Assembly (NCBI GenBank): GCA_036489765.1
Contig: DASXFE010000078.1
Coordinates: 62,001 to 126,000 of the forward strand
DNA from: DATARH01 sp036489765
Lineage (GTDB): Bacteria > Pseudomonadota > Alphaproteobacteria > ATCC43930 > CGMCC-115725
Direction: 5' to 3'
Length of the DNA: 64,000 nt
The translations under genes were made by a program, and so were the position numbers. Below the pieces are notes generated by a model. That model saw only the letters and a list, made by a program, of their open reading frames with translations, was not told the DNA's origin and ran no database searches. Position 1 is the first letter of the stretch. Each line of letters begins with the position of its first letter. This document shows, one piece after another, positions 17,680 to 25,138 of this stretch.

Positions 17680-18498
17680 ATGAGCGGCGGCGAATGGGTC
17701 ACGCTGGCCGCGTCAATCGTCGCCGCGGGCGTCTTGACCGGGATCCTCGCCGGGGTCTTCGGGATCGGCGGCGGCGCGATCATCGTGCCGGTGCTGTTCG
17801 AGGTGTTCCGTCTGTTCGGCGTGCCCGAGGACGTACGGATGCAGCTTTGCATCGGCACCTCGCTCGCCATCATCGTCCCGACGGCGATCCGGTCCTACCG
17901 CGCGCACAAGGCGCGAGGGCTGGTGTATGCGGAGGTGTTGCGCGCCTGGGCCTGGCCGGCGGTCGCGGGCGTCGTCGTCGGATCGGTGATCGCCGCCTTT
18001 GCGCCGGGCAGCATCTTCAAGATCGCCTTTGTCGTGATGGCGCTGGTCATCGCGGCGCGGTTGCTCTTCGGCGGCGACAAGTGGGTCATCGCCGACGATC
18101 TGCCGGGACCGATGGTGATGCGCGGCTATGGCGCGTTGCTTGGGCTGTGCTCCTCACTGATGGGCGTCAGCGGCGGGTCGCTGGCGACGATGCTGCTGAC
18201 CCTCCACAAAAAGCCGATCCTCAACGGCATCGCGACCGCTTCCGGGATCGGCGTGCCGATCACGATCGCCGGCACGGTCGGCTATGTGCTGGCCGGGCTC
18301 GACCGCCACGCCGAGCTGCCGCCGCTGTCGATCGGGTTCGTGTCGCTGATCGGGGTGGTCATGATCGCGCCGATTTCGAGCTACGTCGCCCCGCTCGGCG
18401 CGCGCATCGCGCATACGGTACCGAAGCGCGGGCTCGAAATTGCGTTCGGCCTGTTCTTGATCCTCGTCTCGGCGCGCTTCATCGTCAGCCTCGTCTAA
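17680..18498 (+). CDS. TauE/SafE family membrane permease
   Basis: A 272-residue polytopic protein with about eight hydrophobic helices arranged as two similar halves. The first half has the family signature GILAGVFGIGGGAIIVPVLF and the second half LCSSLMGVSGGSLATMLLTL, the duplicated glycine motifs of TauE/SafE/YfcA transporters. Members export or take up sulfite, sulfoacetate or related organosulfur anions. The ATG at 17680 lies 35 bases from the divergent hydrolase; a longer frame upstream overlaps that gene and is not used. A REP-like hairpin follows the stop by a few bases. The transported anion cannot be told from sequence. Confidence 0.85.
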   Translation: MSGGEWVTLAASIVAAGVLTGILAGVFGIGGGAIIVPVLFEVFRLFGVPEDVRMQLCIGTSLAIIVPTAIRSYRAHKARGLVYAEVLRAWAWPAVAGVVVGSVIAAFAPGSIFKIAFVVMALVIAARLLFGGDKWVIADDLPGPMVMRGYGALLGLCSSLMGVSGGSLATMLLTLHKKPILNGIATASGIGVPITIAGTVGYVLAGLDRHAELPPLSIGFVSLIGVVMIAPISSYVAPLGARIAHTVPKRGLEIAFGLFLILVSARFIVSLV

Positions 18499-18505
18499 CC
18501 TTGTC

Positions 18506-18539
18506 CCTCGTCACCCCCGCCTTCGCGGGAATGACGAGG
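18506..18539. repeat. REP-like palindromic hairpin
   Basis: Imperfect inverted repeat with arms CCTCGTCACCCCCGC and GCGGGAATGACGAGG (13 of 15 positions pair) around a three-to-four-base loop, eight bases after the permease stop. The same CGTCA...TGACG style recurs downstream in this window. Such extragenic palindromes are common in alphaproteobacteria and may cap transcripts. Confidence 0.7.
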
Positions 18540-18579
18540 TAAAACCAGCACAATCGAATCGAGCCAAGAGGAGAGAAGG

Positions 18580-19332
18580 ATGGAATTGCGGGGAGCGGTG
18601 GCGCTGGTGACGGGCGGTAATGGCGGGCTCGGCCAGCGGATCTGCCACGCCTTGGCGCGTGAGGGGGTGCACGTCGCGGTGATGTACGCGCAAAGCCGCG
18701 ACCAGGCCGAGGGAGTGGCGCGCGATCTCGCCTCGCGGCACCAGATCAACGCCGCCGCGTTCCAGTGCGACATCACCGACGACGCGTCGGTCGCCGGGGT
18801 GGTCGACGACGTCGCGAAGCGCTTCGGCCGCATCGACATCCTCGTCAACGACGCCGCCTACAACAAATCGGTGCAGTTCACCGATCTCGACGGGCTGACG
18901 ATGGAGGTCTGGGACCGCATCATCGCCACCAACCTGACGGGCCCGTTCCGTCTGACGAAGGCGGTGGGGGCGGTGATGAAGGCGCAGGGGCGAGGCCGGG
19001 TCGTCAACATCGCCTCGGTCGCCGGGGTCGCGCCGACCGGGTCGTCGATCGCCTATGCGGTGTCGAAGGCGGGGTTGATCCATCTGACGAAATGCACGGC
19101 CGTCGCGCTCGCCCCCTCGGTGCTCGTCAATTGCGTCGCCCCGGGCCTCCTCGAAGGTACCCGCGCGACCGCCAATCTCCGCCCCGAGTTCATCGCCCAG
19201 GGCGCCGCGACCTCGCTCCTCAAAAAGCCCGCCGACAAGGACGATTGCGCCGACATGGTCGTCGCGATGTGCCGCACCGAGACGATGACCGGGCAGACGA
19301 TGGTGATCGACTCGGGTCGCTATTTCACCTGA
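18580..19332 (+). CDS. Short-chain dehydrogenase/reductase (SDR)
   Basis: A 250-residue classical SDR. The cofactor motif is TGGNGGLG near residue 11, the adenine-pocket Asp is in CDIT, the catalytic Ser is in VNIASVAG and the Tyr-Lys pair in YAVSKAG. The usual NNAG motif is NDAA (LVNDAAYNK), a mild deviation. It should oxidise or reduce a hydroxyl/keto group with NAD(P). The ATG at 18580 has AGGAGAGAAGG directly upstream. It opens a plus-strand run that continues, after a repeat element, with a VOC protein, a Baeyer-Villiger monooxygenase, an isochorismatase-fold protein and an amidohydrolase, so a role in a ring-degradation pathway is likely. Confidence 0.88.
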   Translation: MELRGAVALVTGGNGGLGQRICHALAREGVHVAVMYAQSRDQAEGVARDLASRHQINAAAFQCDITDDASVAGVVDDVAKRFGRIDILVNDAAYNKSVQFTDLDGLTMEVWDRIIATNLTGPFRLTKAVGAVMKAQGRGRVVNIASVAGVAPTGSSIAYAVSKAGLIHLTKCTAVALAPSVLVNCVAPGLLEGTRATANLRPEFIAQGAATSLLKKPADKDDCADMVVAMCRTETMTGQTMVIDSGRYFT

Positions 19333-19346
19333 GGCGCCTGCCCTAA

Positions 19347-19440
19347 CCCGCCCTCATGGCGAGCGCAGCGAAGCATCTCGGGCGGGGTGGCTCCTCCGCC
19401 CGAGATTGCCGCGTCGCCTTCGCCTCCTCGCAATGACGAC
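19347..19440. repeat. REP-like repeat with hairpin between SDR and VOC genes
   Basis: A noncoding segment containing the inverted repeat CTCGGGCGG...CCGCCCGAG (19377-19385 and 19396-19404) with further partial symmetry, ending CGCAATGACG. It resembles common proteobacterial extragenic palindromes of the CGTCATTGCGAG type when read on the minus strand. It lies between the SDR stop and the VOC gene; the stretch 19441-19542 that follows holds no gene I can support. Confidence 0.6.
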
Positions 19441-19542
19441 CGGTGGCGTTCCGCCGAGACCTGCCTTGCTAGATTGCTGAGCACCATGACGCGCCGGCGG
19501 GTGTATGCTGGACCTCTGATGTCAAGGTGGGAGGGTATGGAC

Positions 19543-19929
19543 ATGTCCGATGCCACCGATAAACGGCCGCCCGTCGCGGTCGGCCATGTGCGGCTTCCCG
19601 TCAACGACGATATCGCCGGCGCGGCGCGCTGGCTCGAAACGGTCGGTCTGCGCCCGATCGTGACGATGGAGGAGCTCGCCGTGCTCGAACTCCGCGGCGG
19701 GACGCATGTCGTCGTGCGCAAATCCGAGCAGCCCGTCACCGCGGGCGAAAGAGCACCGTTCGACCTGATGGTCGATGATGTCGATGCGGCACATCGCGAC
19801 TATGCCGGCAAGGGCTTATCGCCGTCCGAGATCAGCCGCGGCCGCATCCACGATTCTTTCACCGTGCCCGGGCCGAGCGGCTGGGCGTTCACGGTGAATT
19901 CCTCCCACGCGAGCGGCAAGCCGATCTGA
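19543..19929 (+). CDS. VOC (glyoxalase/dioxygenase-fold) family protein
   Basis: A 128-residue single-domain protein of the vicinal oxygen chelate fold. It shows the beta-alpha-beta pattern VGHVRLPVNDDIAGAARWLE followed by LELRGGTHVVVRK and a second half ending DSFTVPGPSGWAFTVNS. One or two possible metal ligands exist (His in GHVRL and GGTHV), but the set is incomplete, so the reaction is uncertain. The ATG at 19543 is chosen because GGTGGGAGGG lies seven bases upstream; the ATG two codons earlier is too close to that site. It precedes the Baeyer-Villiger monooxygenase by 12 bases and is probably cotranscribed. Confidence 0.75.
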   Translation: MSDATDKRPPVAVGHVRLPVNDDIAGAARWLETVGLRPIVTMEELAVLELRGGTHVVVRKSEQPVTAGERAPFDLMVDDVDAAHRDYAGKGLSPSEISRGRIHDSFTVPGPSGWAFTVNSSHASGKPI

Positions 19930-19941
19930 GCGAGGGCGATC

Positions 19942-21546
19942 ATGAGCAAAGACCTCGATTTCGACGCTATCGTCGTCGGCGCCGGTGTCTCCGGCCTCTA
20001 TCAGCTCTACAAATTGCGCGAGCTGGGGCTGCGCGTCCGCGTCTTAGAGGACGGCAGCGGGGTCGGCGGCACCTGGTACTGGAACCGCTATCCCGGCGCC
20101 CGCTTCGATTCCGAGAGCTACACCTACGGCTATTCGTTCTCGAAGGAGCTGCTCGATGAGTGGAATTGGTCCGAGCGCTTCTCGCCGCAGCCCGAGACCG
20201 AGCGCTATTTGAACCATGTCGCCGACAAATTCGACCTGCGCCGCGACATTCAGTTCGACAGCCGCGTCGCCTCGGCGCACTACGATGATGAAACGCGGAG
20301 CTGGGATGTCGGGCTCCAGGACGGGCGGCATTACACGACCCGCTTCCTGATCACCGCGATCGGCGTCCTATCGGCGCCGACGATGCCGAAGATTCCGGGC
20401 GTCGACAGCTTCAAGGGCACATCGTGCCACACACATTTCTGGCCGAAGGAAGGGATCGACTACGCCGGCAAGCGGGTCGGCATCATCGGCACCGGCGCGA
20501 CCGCGATCCAGACGATCCAGACGATCGCCAAGTCGGTCGGCTCGCTGACCGTGTTCCAGCGCACCCCCAACTGGGCGGCGCCGCTGCACAACGACACGAT
20601 CGGCGACGACGAGATGGACGAGATCCGCGCCCGCTACGACGAGATCTTCGCGCTGTGCGGCGAAAGTCCCGGCTGCTTTATCCACGTCCCCGACCCGCGC
20701 AAGACCGCCGATGTGGGTTCGGAGGAGCGCGAGGCGCTGTGGGAGAAGCTCTACGCCGAGCCCGGCTTTGGCATCTGGCAGGCCAATTTCAGCGACATGC
20801 TGATGGACCGGAAGGCCAACGCGCTCGCCTCGGAGTTCATCGCCAAAAAGATCCGCCAGCGGGTCAAGGACCCGGCTGTCGCGGAAAAGCTGATCCCGAA
20901 AAACCACGGCTTCGGCACCCGCCGCGTGCCGCTCGAAACCCGTTACTTCGAGGTTTACAACCAGCCGAACGTCAAACTCGTCGATATCAACGAGACGCCG
21001 ATCGAGCGCGTCACCCCGGCCGGGATCAAGACCAGCGACCAGGAGCACGAATTCGACGTCATCATTTACGCCACCGGGTTCGACGCGATCACCGGCGCCT
21101 TCGACCGGATCGACATCACCGGTACCGACGGGCACAAGCTCAAGGACAAGTGGAAGGATGGGCCGCAGACCTATCTCGGCGTCTTCGTCGAGGGCTTCCC
21201 GAATTTCCTGATGGTGGTCGGGCCGCATGGCGGACTCGGCAATTTCCCGCGCGTCGCCGAGTACAGCGTCGAGTGGGTCACCGGGGTCATCGCTCACGCG
21301 CAGAAGAACGGCCTGACCCGCGTCGCGGCGACTCCGGCCGGCACCGCCGACTGGACCGCCCATGTCATGTCGCTCGGTGAGGGGCTCTTGATGAACGAGA
21401 TCGACTCGTGGATGACCGGCATCAACCGCAATGTCGAGGGCAAGACCACCCGCAAGATCATGCGCTACAGTGGCGGCCACCCGGCCTTCCGCGAGCATTG
21501 CGACGCGGTCGCCGCGAGCGGCTACCGCTCGCTGGCCCTAGCGTAG
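19942..21546 (+). CDS. Baeyer-Villiger monooxygenase (FAD/NADPH)
   Basis: A 534-residue flavoprotein. The N-terminal FAD motif is GAGVSG (13-18). The Baeyer-Villiger fingerprint FxGxxxHxxxWP is exact at residues 157-168 (FKGTSCHTHFWP), and a second glycine motif (GIIGTGATAIQ, 180-190) binds NADPH. The length and motif spacing fit type I enzymes such as cyclohexanone or phenylacetone monooxygenase. The enzyme inserts an oxygen next to a ketone, making an ester or lactone. It sits between a VOC gene and, nine bases after its stop, an isochorismatase-fold gene; the following genes carry good Shine-Dalgarnos. The local context suggests degradation of a cyclic or aromatic ketone. The natural substrate is unknown. 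Confidence 0.92.
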   Translation: MSKDLDFDAIVVGAGVSGLYQLYKLRELGLRVRVLEDGSGVGGTWYWNRYPGARFDSESYTYGYSFSKELLDEWNWSERFSPQPETERYLNHVADKFDLRRDIQFDSRVASAHYDDETRSWDVGLQDGRHYTTRFLITAIGVLSAPTMPKIPGVDSFKGTSCHTHFWPKEGIDYAGKRVGIIGTGATAIQTIQTIAKSVGSLTVFQRTPNWAAPLHNDTIGDDEMDEIRARYDEIFALCGESPGCFIHVPDPRKTADVGSEEREALWEKLYAEPGFGIWQANFSDMLMDRKANALASEFIAKKIRQRVKDPAVAEKLIPKNHGFGTRRVPLETRYFEVYNQPNVKLVDINETPIERVTPAGIKTSDQEHEFDVIIYATGFDAITGAFDRIDITGTDGHKLKDKWKDGPQTYLGVFVEGFPNFLMVVGPHGGLGNFPRVAEYSVEWVTGVIAHAQKNGLTRVAATPAGTADWTAHVMSLGEGLLMNEIDSWMTGINRNVEGKTTRKIMRYSGGHPAFREHCDAVAASGYRSLALA

Positions 21547-21555
21547 GAGGGCCCG

Positions 21556-22158
21556 ATGGCCGAAACCCTCGACCGAAGCCGCACGGCGCTGATCGCCTAT
21601 GACGTTTGCAAGCGCGCGCTGACCCCGGCGGACCCGGAACGGCGGGCGGCGATGCGGCCGGTGCTCGATGCCTGGGTGCGGATGATCGCGGCGGCGCGGG
21701 CGGCGGGGCTGCCGGTGATCTACACGACCCCGGTCAGCCGCGCCGACGGCGCCGATGTCGTGATGCTGCCGACCGATCTCTCCGCCGAAACCGGTACGCC
21801 GCCGCTGACCAACGGCGTCGAGGGCACGGAAGGCACCGGCTTTCCCGATGAGATCGCGCCGCGCGCCGAGGACTATGTGTTCCTCAAGCGCCGCCCGAGC
21901 GCGTTCTACGGCACCGGTGTCCGCGAGCTTCTCCACATGCTCCGGCGTGATGTAATCATCATCGGCGGCGGCGCCACCAACCGCGGGGTCGAGACCAGCG
22001 TGCGCGAGGCGTTCAGCAACGACATCGCCTCGGTCGTCGTGCGCGACTGCTGCTGGGGCGGCGACCAGGCCGCCCACCTCTACAGCCTCGACAAGGCGAT
22101 GAAGATGTACGCCCGCATCCGCACGCTCGACCAGGTCGCGGCGATGCTGGGCGGCTGA
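21556..22158 (+). CDS. Isochorismatase-fold protein lacking the catalytic cysteine
   Basis: A 200-residue protein of the cysteine hydrolase superfamily. Asp16 (IAYDVC) and Lys111 (FLKRRPS) of the Asp-Lys-Cys triad are present and the GGATN segment is kept, but the residue where the nucleophilic cysteine should stand is glycine (Gly144 in TNRGVETS). True isochorismatases such as EntB and PhzD also lack this cysteine, so the protein may hydrolyse a vinyl ether or similar bond rather than an amide. The ATG at 21556 has AGGAGGG upstream. It follows the Baeyer-Villiger monooxygenase and precedes an amidohydrolase gene, forming a three-gene run. It could act on the product of the monooxygenase. Confidence 0.83.
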   Translation: MAETLDRSRTALIAYDVCKRALTPADPERRAAMRPVLDAWVRMIAAARAAGLPVIYTTPVSRADGADVVMLPTDLSAETGTPPLTNGVEGTEGTGFPDEIAPRAEDYVFLKRRPSAFYGTGVRELLHMLRRDVIIIGGGATNRGVETSVREAFSNDIASVVVRDCCWGGDQAAHLYSLDKAMKMYARIRTLDQVAAMLGG

Positions 22159-22204
22159 GCTTTTCCGCGCTAAGGTTTCGTCAAATCTCCGGAGGAAACG
22201 ACAG

Positions 22205-23233
22205 ATGATCGACATGCACGCCCACTGGCGGCCCGCCGAGGTCGCCGACGCGCTCCGCGCCCGCACCCGCGAGCCGCGCATCCTCAAAAACGATTCCGGC
22301 GTCGAGGTATTGAAGATGCCGCGCATGGGCGAATCGCCGCTCGACCAGGCGTTTGACGAGGTCGAATTCCATCTCGACCGGATGGACCGCCAGGGCGTCG
22401 AGACCAGCGTCCTGTCGCTGCTCGGCTCGTTCAACTGGGTCGAATCGCAGCCGCTCGACGTGTCGGGCCCGCTGTGCCGCAAGGTCAATGACGCGTTGTC
22501 GGGGGTCTGCCAGAAGCATCCCGGCCGCTTTGTCGCCTTCGCCGCGCTGCCGCTGACCGACATGAAGGCCGCCGCGGCCGAGCTCGAAAGGGCGCTGAAG
22601 CTCCCCGGCGTCATCGGCGCGCAGCTTCCCGGCAACTACTTTCTGACCCACAAGGACGCCGAGGCGGCGAAGCCGCTGCTCGAGGTCGCGAACCGCGAGC
22701 GGGCAGTGCTCTTCATCCATCACGGCCCGCGGCCCGGCGACGCATTCCCGCTGGTGTCGGGCGATACCGACAACGCCCGCCGCCGCAACGGCACGCTCGG
22801 CATGCAGGCGAGCCTGTCGTCGGTCATGGTGACGCTGTGCATGACCGACATCCTCGCGCCGTACCCCGACGCGACGGTCGTCGTCCACAATCTCGGCGGC
22901 AACCTGCCCTACGAGATCGAGCGCATGGACCACCGCTGCCTGCTCGACACGCCCAATGAGGAGCTGCCCTCGCAGCGCTTCCGCAAGAGCAAGGTCTATG
23001 TCGACTGCAACTCGTTCGGCCCGCATTCGATCGAGGCGGCCGTGCGGCTTTACGGCGCCGAGCGTATCGTCTGCGGCACCGACGGCAGCGAGTTCGGCAC
23101 CGACTGGACCCGGAACGCGCTCAACGAAGCCGATATCGGCGACGAGGCGCGCCAGCAGATCCTGACCGGCAACGCCGCCGCCGTCATCGCCCGCGCCAGC
23201 AAGGCCGCGCCGCACGGGTTGGCCGCCGAATAA
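22205..23233 (+). CDS. ACMSD-like amidohydrolase/decarboxylase
   Basis: A 342-residue TIM-barrel metalloenzyme. The metal ligands follow the amidohydrolase order: HxH near the N-terminus (DMHAHW), His in LFIHHGPRP, His in VVHNLGGNL and Asp in CGTDGSEFG. The arrangement is closest to the 2-amino-3-carboxymuconate-semialdehyde decarboxylase (ACMSD) branch, whose members decarboxylate or hydrolyse ring-cleavage products using zinc. The ATG at 22205 has an excellent GGAGGA site. It is the last gene of the SDR-VOC-BVMO run. A strong hairpin follows. ACMSD-like activity is inference; other branch members do hydration or hydrolysis. Confidence 0.86.
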   Translation: MIDMHAHWRPAEVADALRARTREPRILKNDSGVEVLKMPRMGESPLDQAFDEVEFHLDRMDRQGVETSVLSLLGSFNWVESQPLDVSGPLCRKVNDALSGVCQKHPGRFVAFAALPLTDMKAAAAELERALKLPGVIGAQLPGNYFLTHKDAEAAKPLLEVANRERAVLFIHHGPRPGDAFPLVSGDTDNARRRNGTLGMQASLSSVMVTLCMTDILAPYPDATVVVHNLGGNLPYEIERMDHRCLLDTPNEELPSQRFRKSKVYVDCNSFGPHSIEAAVRLYGAERIVCGTDGSEFGTDWTRNALNEADIGDEARQQILTGNAAAVIARASKAAPHGLAAE

Positions 23234-23251
23234 CTCTCGCCCAAGCTAAAG

Positions 23252-23289
23252 CGATCGTCATCCCGGCGAAGGCGCCGGGATGACGATCG
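23252..23289. repeat. Perfect 17-base-pair hairpin between convergent genes
   Basis: Arms CGATCGTCATCCCGGCG (23252-23268) and its exact complement (23273-23289) flank a four-base AAGG loop. It lies between the amidohydrolase stop (23233) and the NHL gene stop (23329) on the opposite strand. It has the sequence style of the other REP-like elements here and could also end transcripts from both sides, though a T-run is absent. Confidence 0.72.
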
Positions 23290-23328
23290 AACTAGATGCA
23301 GTCGCGCCGTACCGACAGCCGCTCTAGC

Positions 23329-24198
23329 TCACTTCCGCACGAACTTGTCGACTCCGCGGTCCTGCGTGAGGCCGGCGTAGATATCGCCGTGCGAGTCGAC
23401 GCCGATGCCGTGGACATGGCGGCTTTCGAGCTTGGCGAGCACGGTACCGTCTGGCGCGCGGACGGTGCAGTAGGCCGGGTTGCCGTCGGCTTCCTGCTCG
23501 GCGATGTAGTAGTTGCCGTCCTTGCCGCGGCTGATGTCGTTGGGCCCGCCCATCCCGGTCCACTCGCCCTTGTACTCGCCGTCCGGGGTGAAGAACTGGA
23601 TGCGCCGGTTCGAGCGGTCGGCGATCAGAAGGTTGCCGTCGTCGTCGAGCGCGATGGAATGCGGCAGGTGGAATTGCCCTGGGGCGCTACCCGGCGCGCC
23701 CCACGACGCCTTGAGCTTGCCGTCCTCGGAAAAGCGGTGGACGCGGGCGTTGCGGTAGCCGTCGCTGATGTAGATGTCGCCGTTCGGGTGCGGCAGCATC
23801 TCGGTCGGGTGGTTGAACGGCCCGGCCGCGCGCTCGACGAGCCAGTTGTCGACCTTGCCGGTATCCGAATGCTGCCCCTTCGTCCCAAGGGCCAGCTTCA
23901 CCTTGCCGTCGAGCGAAAACGATTTGGCCACCGAGTCCGAGCGGTCGGTCGTATAGACCGTGTCGCCGACGACCTTGAGCCCATGCGGGTCGGTCACATC
24001 CCCCGCGCCCCACGAGGCGAGATGCTTGCCGTTCCGGTCGAACACGACGACCGGCGGGTCCCGCCGCTGGAAGACGTAGACCCGGTCCTCGTCATCGGTC
24101 CCGACCCGGCTGATCAGCCCGAACGGCTCGCCGTCGGGCGATTTGAAGAAATCGCGCTGGATCTCGTAGGTGTATTTCCCGGAGCCGATCGTCGCCAT
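23329..24198 (-). CDS. NHL-repeat beta-propeller protein
   Basis: A 289-residue protein made of repeated strands typical of NHL/six-bladed propellers: VYVFQRRDPPVVVFDRNGKH, LPHSIALDDDGNLLIADRSN, RRIQFFTPDGEYKGEWTG and similar blocks, each ending in a D/N-R-Q-FxxxGxF style. The fold is shared with peptidylglycine alpha-amidating lyase and with many soluble bacterial sensors or lactonases. There is no signal peptide. The ATG at 24198 has GGAGG upstream; the frame extends further upstream without a proper start. It converges on the amidohydrolase across the hairpin. A lactonase role acting on a Baeyer-Villiger product is possible but not supported by catalytic residues that I can pin down. Confidence 0.78.
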   Translation of the reverse strand: MATIGSGKYTYEIQRDFFKSPDGEPFGLISRVGTDDEDRVYVFQRRDPPVVVFDRNGKHLASWGAGDVTDPHGLKVVGDTVYTTDRSDSVAKSFSLDGKVKLALGTKGQHSDTGKVDNWLVERAAGPFNHPTEMLPHPNGDIYISDGYRNARVHRFSEDGKLKASWGAPGSAPGQFHLPHSIALDDDGNLLIADRSNRRIQFFTPDGEYKGEWTGMGGPNDISRGKDGNYYIAEQEADGNPAYCTVRAPDGTVLAKLESRHVHGIGVDSHGDIYAGLTQDRGVDKFVRK

Positions 24199-24214
24199 TG
24201 CGTATCCTCCCAGG

Positions 24215-24388
24215 TCAAATCGTGGCGGCAAACGCGTCGATCTCGTCGACGCGCGCCAGTCGCGTGACGATCTTACCCTCAGCCTCGGCCTCTGTGCATA
24301 GGGCGCGGATGCCCGGCATCCAATCCCGCTCGACCTCCCAGATCGCGCGGTACAGGTTCCGGGGGTCCGCGGCATCCGCGAGCCATGC
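24215..24388 (-). pseudogene. C-terminal remnant of a P-loop kinase-like protein
   Basis: An open minus-strand segment of about 58 codons without a usable start reads as a protein end (RNLYRAIWEVERDWMPGIR, then CTEAEAEGKIVTRL, then DEIDAFAATI and a TGA at 24215). It looks like the C-terminal end of the FlaR/adenylate-kinase-like ATPase family, whose N-terminal end is found on the opposite strand directly adjacent. I therefore read it as the tail of a broken gene whose front half has been inverted and whose middle is missing. The family link is from memory of the pattern and needs a search. Confidence 0.5.
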
Positions 24389-24570
24389 CCTGCATAATCA
24401 TCATCGGCAATTCGGGTGGCGGTAAATCGACGCGCGCCCGCAAACTGGCTGAGCGGCGCGGGCTGCCGCAGGTCGAGATTGATCGGCTGCTGTGGCAGGA
24501 CGGTAGGGTACTGACGCCGGAAGATGTGTATCGGCGGCAGCATCGCGAGATCATCGGGTCGCCTCGAGCC
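24385..24570 (+). pseudogene. N-terminal fragment of a P-loop kinase, inverted and truncated
   Basis: From the ATG at 24385 the reading begins MPCIIIIGNSGGGKSTRARK, a clear Walker A (GNSGGGKST) with the start typical of small adenylate-kinase-like ATPases. About 60 residues are family-like and the rest of the frame is not. There is no Shine-Dalgarno before the ATG. The following sequence to 24711 contains no gene I can support. With the minus-strand remnant next to it, the two pieces would give a normal N-to-C order if this piece were flipped, so an inversion plus internal deletion is the simplest reading. Confidence 0.55.
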
Positions 24571-24713
24571 CAAAATCGTACACGCTTTGACGATGAACGG
24601 CGTTCCGCCAGATGGACCAGATGAAGAGCATCCCGAATCACGGGAACGCGACGGCCTCGCATGGCGTTCGCGGTTTTGGAGACGTTCCGCGAGATTTTGC
24701 GCAGAGGGATGCA

Positions 24714-25088
24714 ATGAAGATCATCATGGCTGCGGTTGCCGTTGGGCTGGTGGTGGGCGTGTCCAGTGGGGCGATGGCTCAATACCGGTGCCCGGCGGGC
24801 TACGTGTACTCCGGCGGCGGCATGTGCCAGTGGGGTGGGGGACCGGCACCGGGCGGATATTCGAACCCGGCCTCAGGCGCGGTGAACGGCGAGGCCGCCG
24901 GGGCTGCCAGCGGGTATGCCGCAGGGGGCCCGGTTGGCGCAATCGTCGGCGGAGCCGTCGGCACCGCGACCGGTGCTGTTACCGGGGCGGCGAACACAGC
25001 CACCGGCGTCGTCAACGGCACCGCCGGGGCGGTGAGCGGCTGTGCGGTCGGCTATCATCTTTATAACGGTTACTGCTATCCGAACTGA
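24714..25088 (+). CDS. Small exported glycine-zipper protein
   Basis: A 124-residue protein with a signal peptide (MKIIMAAVAVGLVVGVSSGA, then MA before the cut). The mature part is rich in Gly, Ala, Thr and Val, with a long alternating GAxxG-type stretch (GGPVGAIVGGAVGTATGAV), a glycine-zipper pattern that can pack in membranes. It has one early Cys-containing segment (YRCPAGYVYSGGG) and a C-terminal Cys pair (SGCAVGYHLYNGYCYPN). The ATG at 24714 has GAGGG six bases upstream; an earlier in-frame ATG is not used. No family is named. It lies alone between the kinase remnants and the thiolase-like gene and may be a surface or outer-membrane-associated protein. Confidence 0.72.
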   Translation: MKIIMAAVAVGLVVGVSSGAMAQYRCPAGYVYSGGGMCQWGGGPAPGGYSNPASGAVNGEAAGAASGYAAGGPVGAIVGGAVGTATGAVTGAANTATGVVNGTAGAVSGCAVGYHLYNGYCYPN

Positions 25089-25138
25089 GCGGCGGCGCTC
25101 CAGCCGGCGCCGGCAGGGGCCACGGTCTCTGCCGGCGT

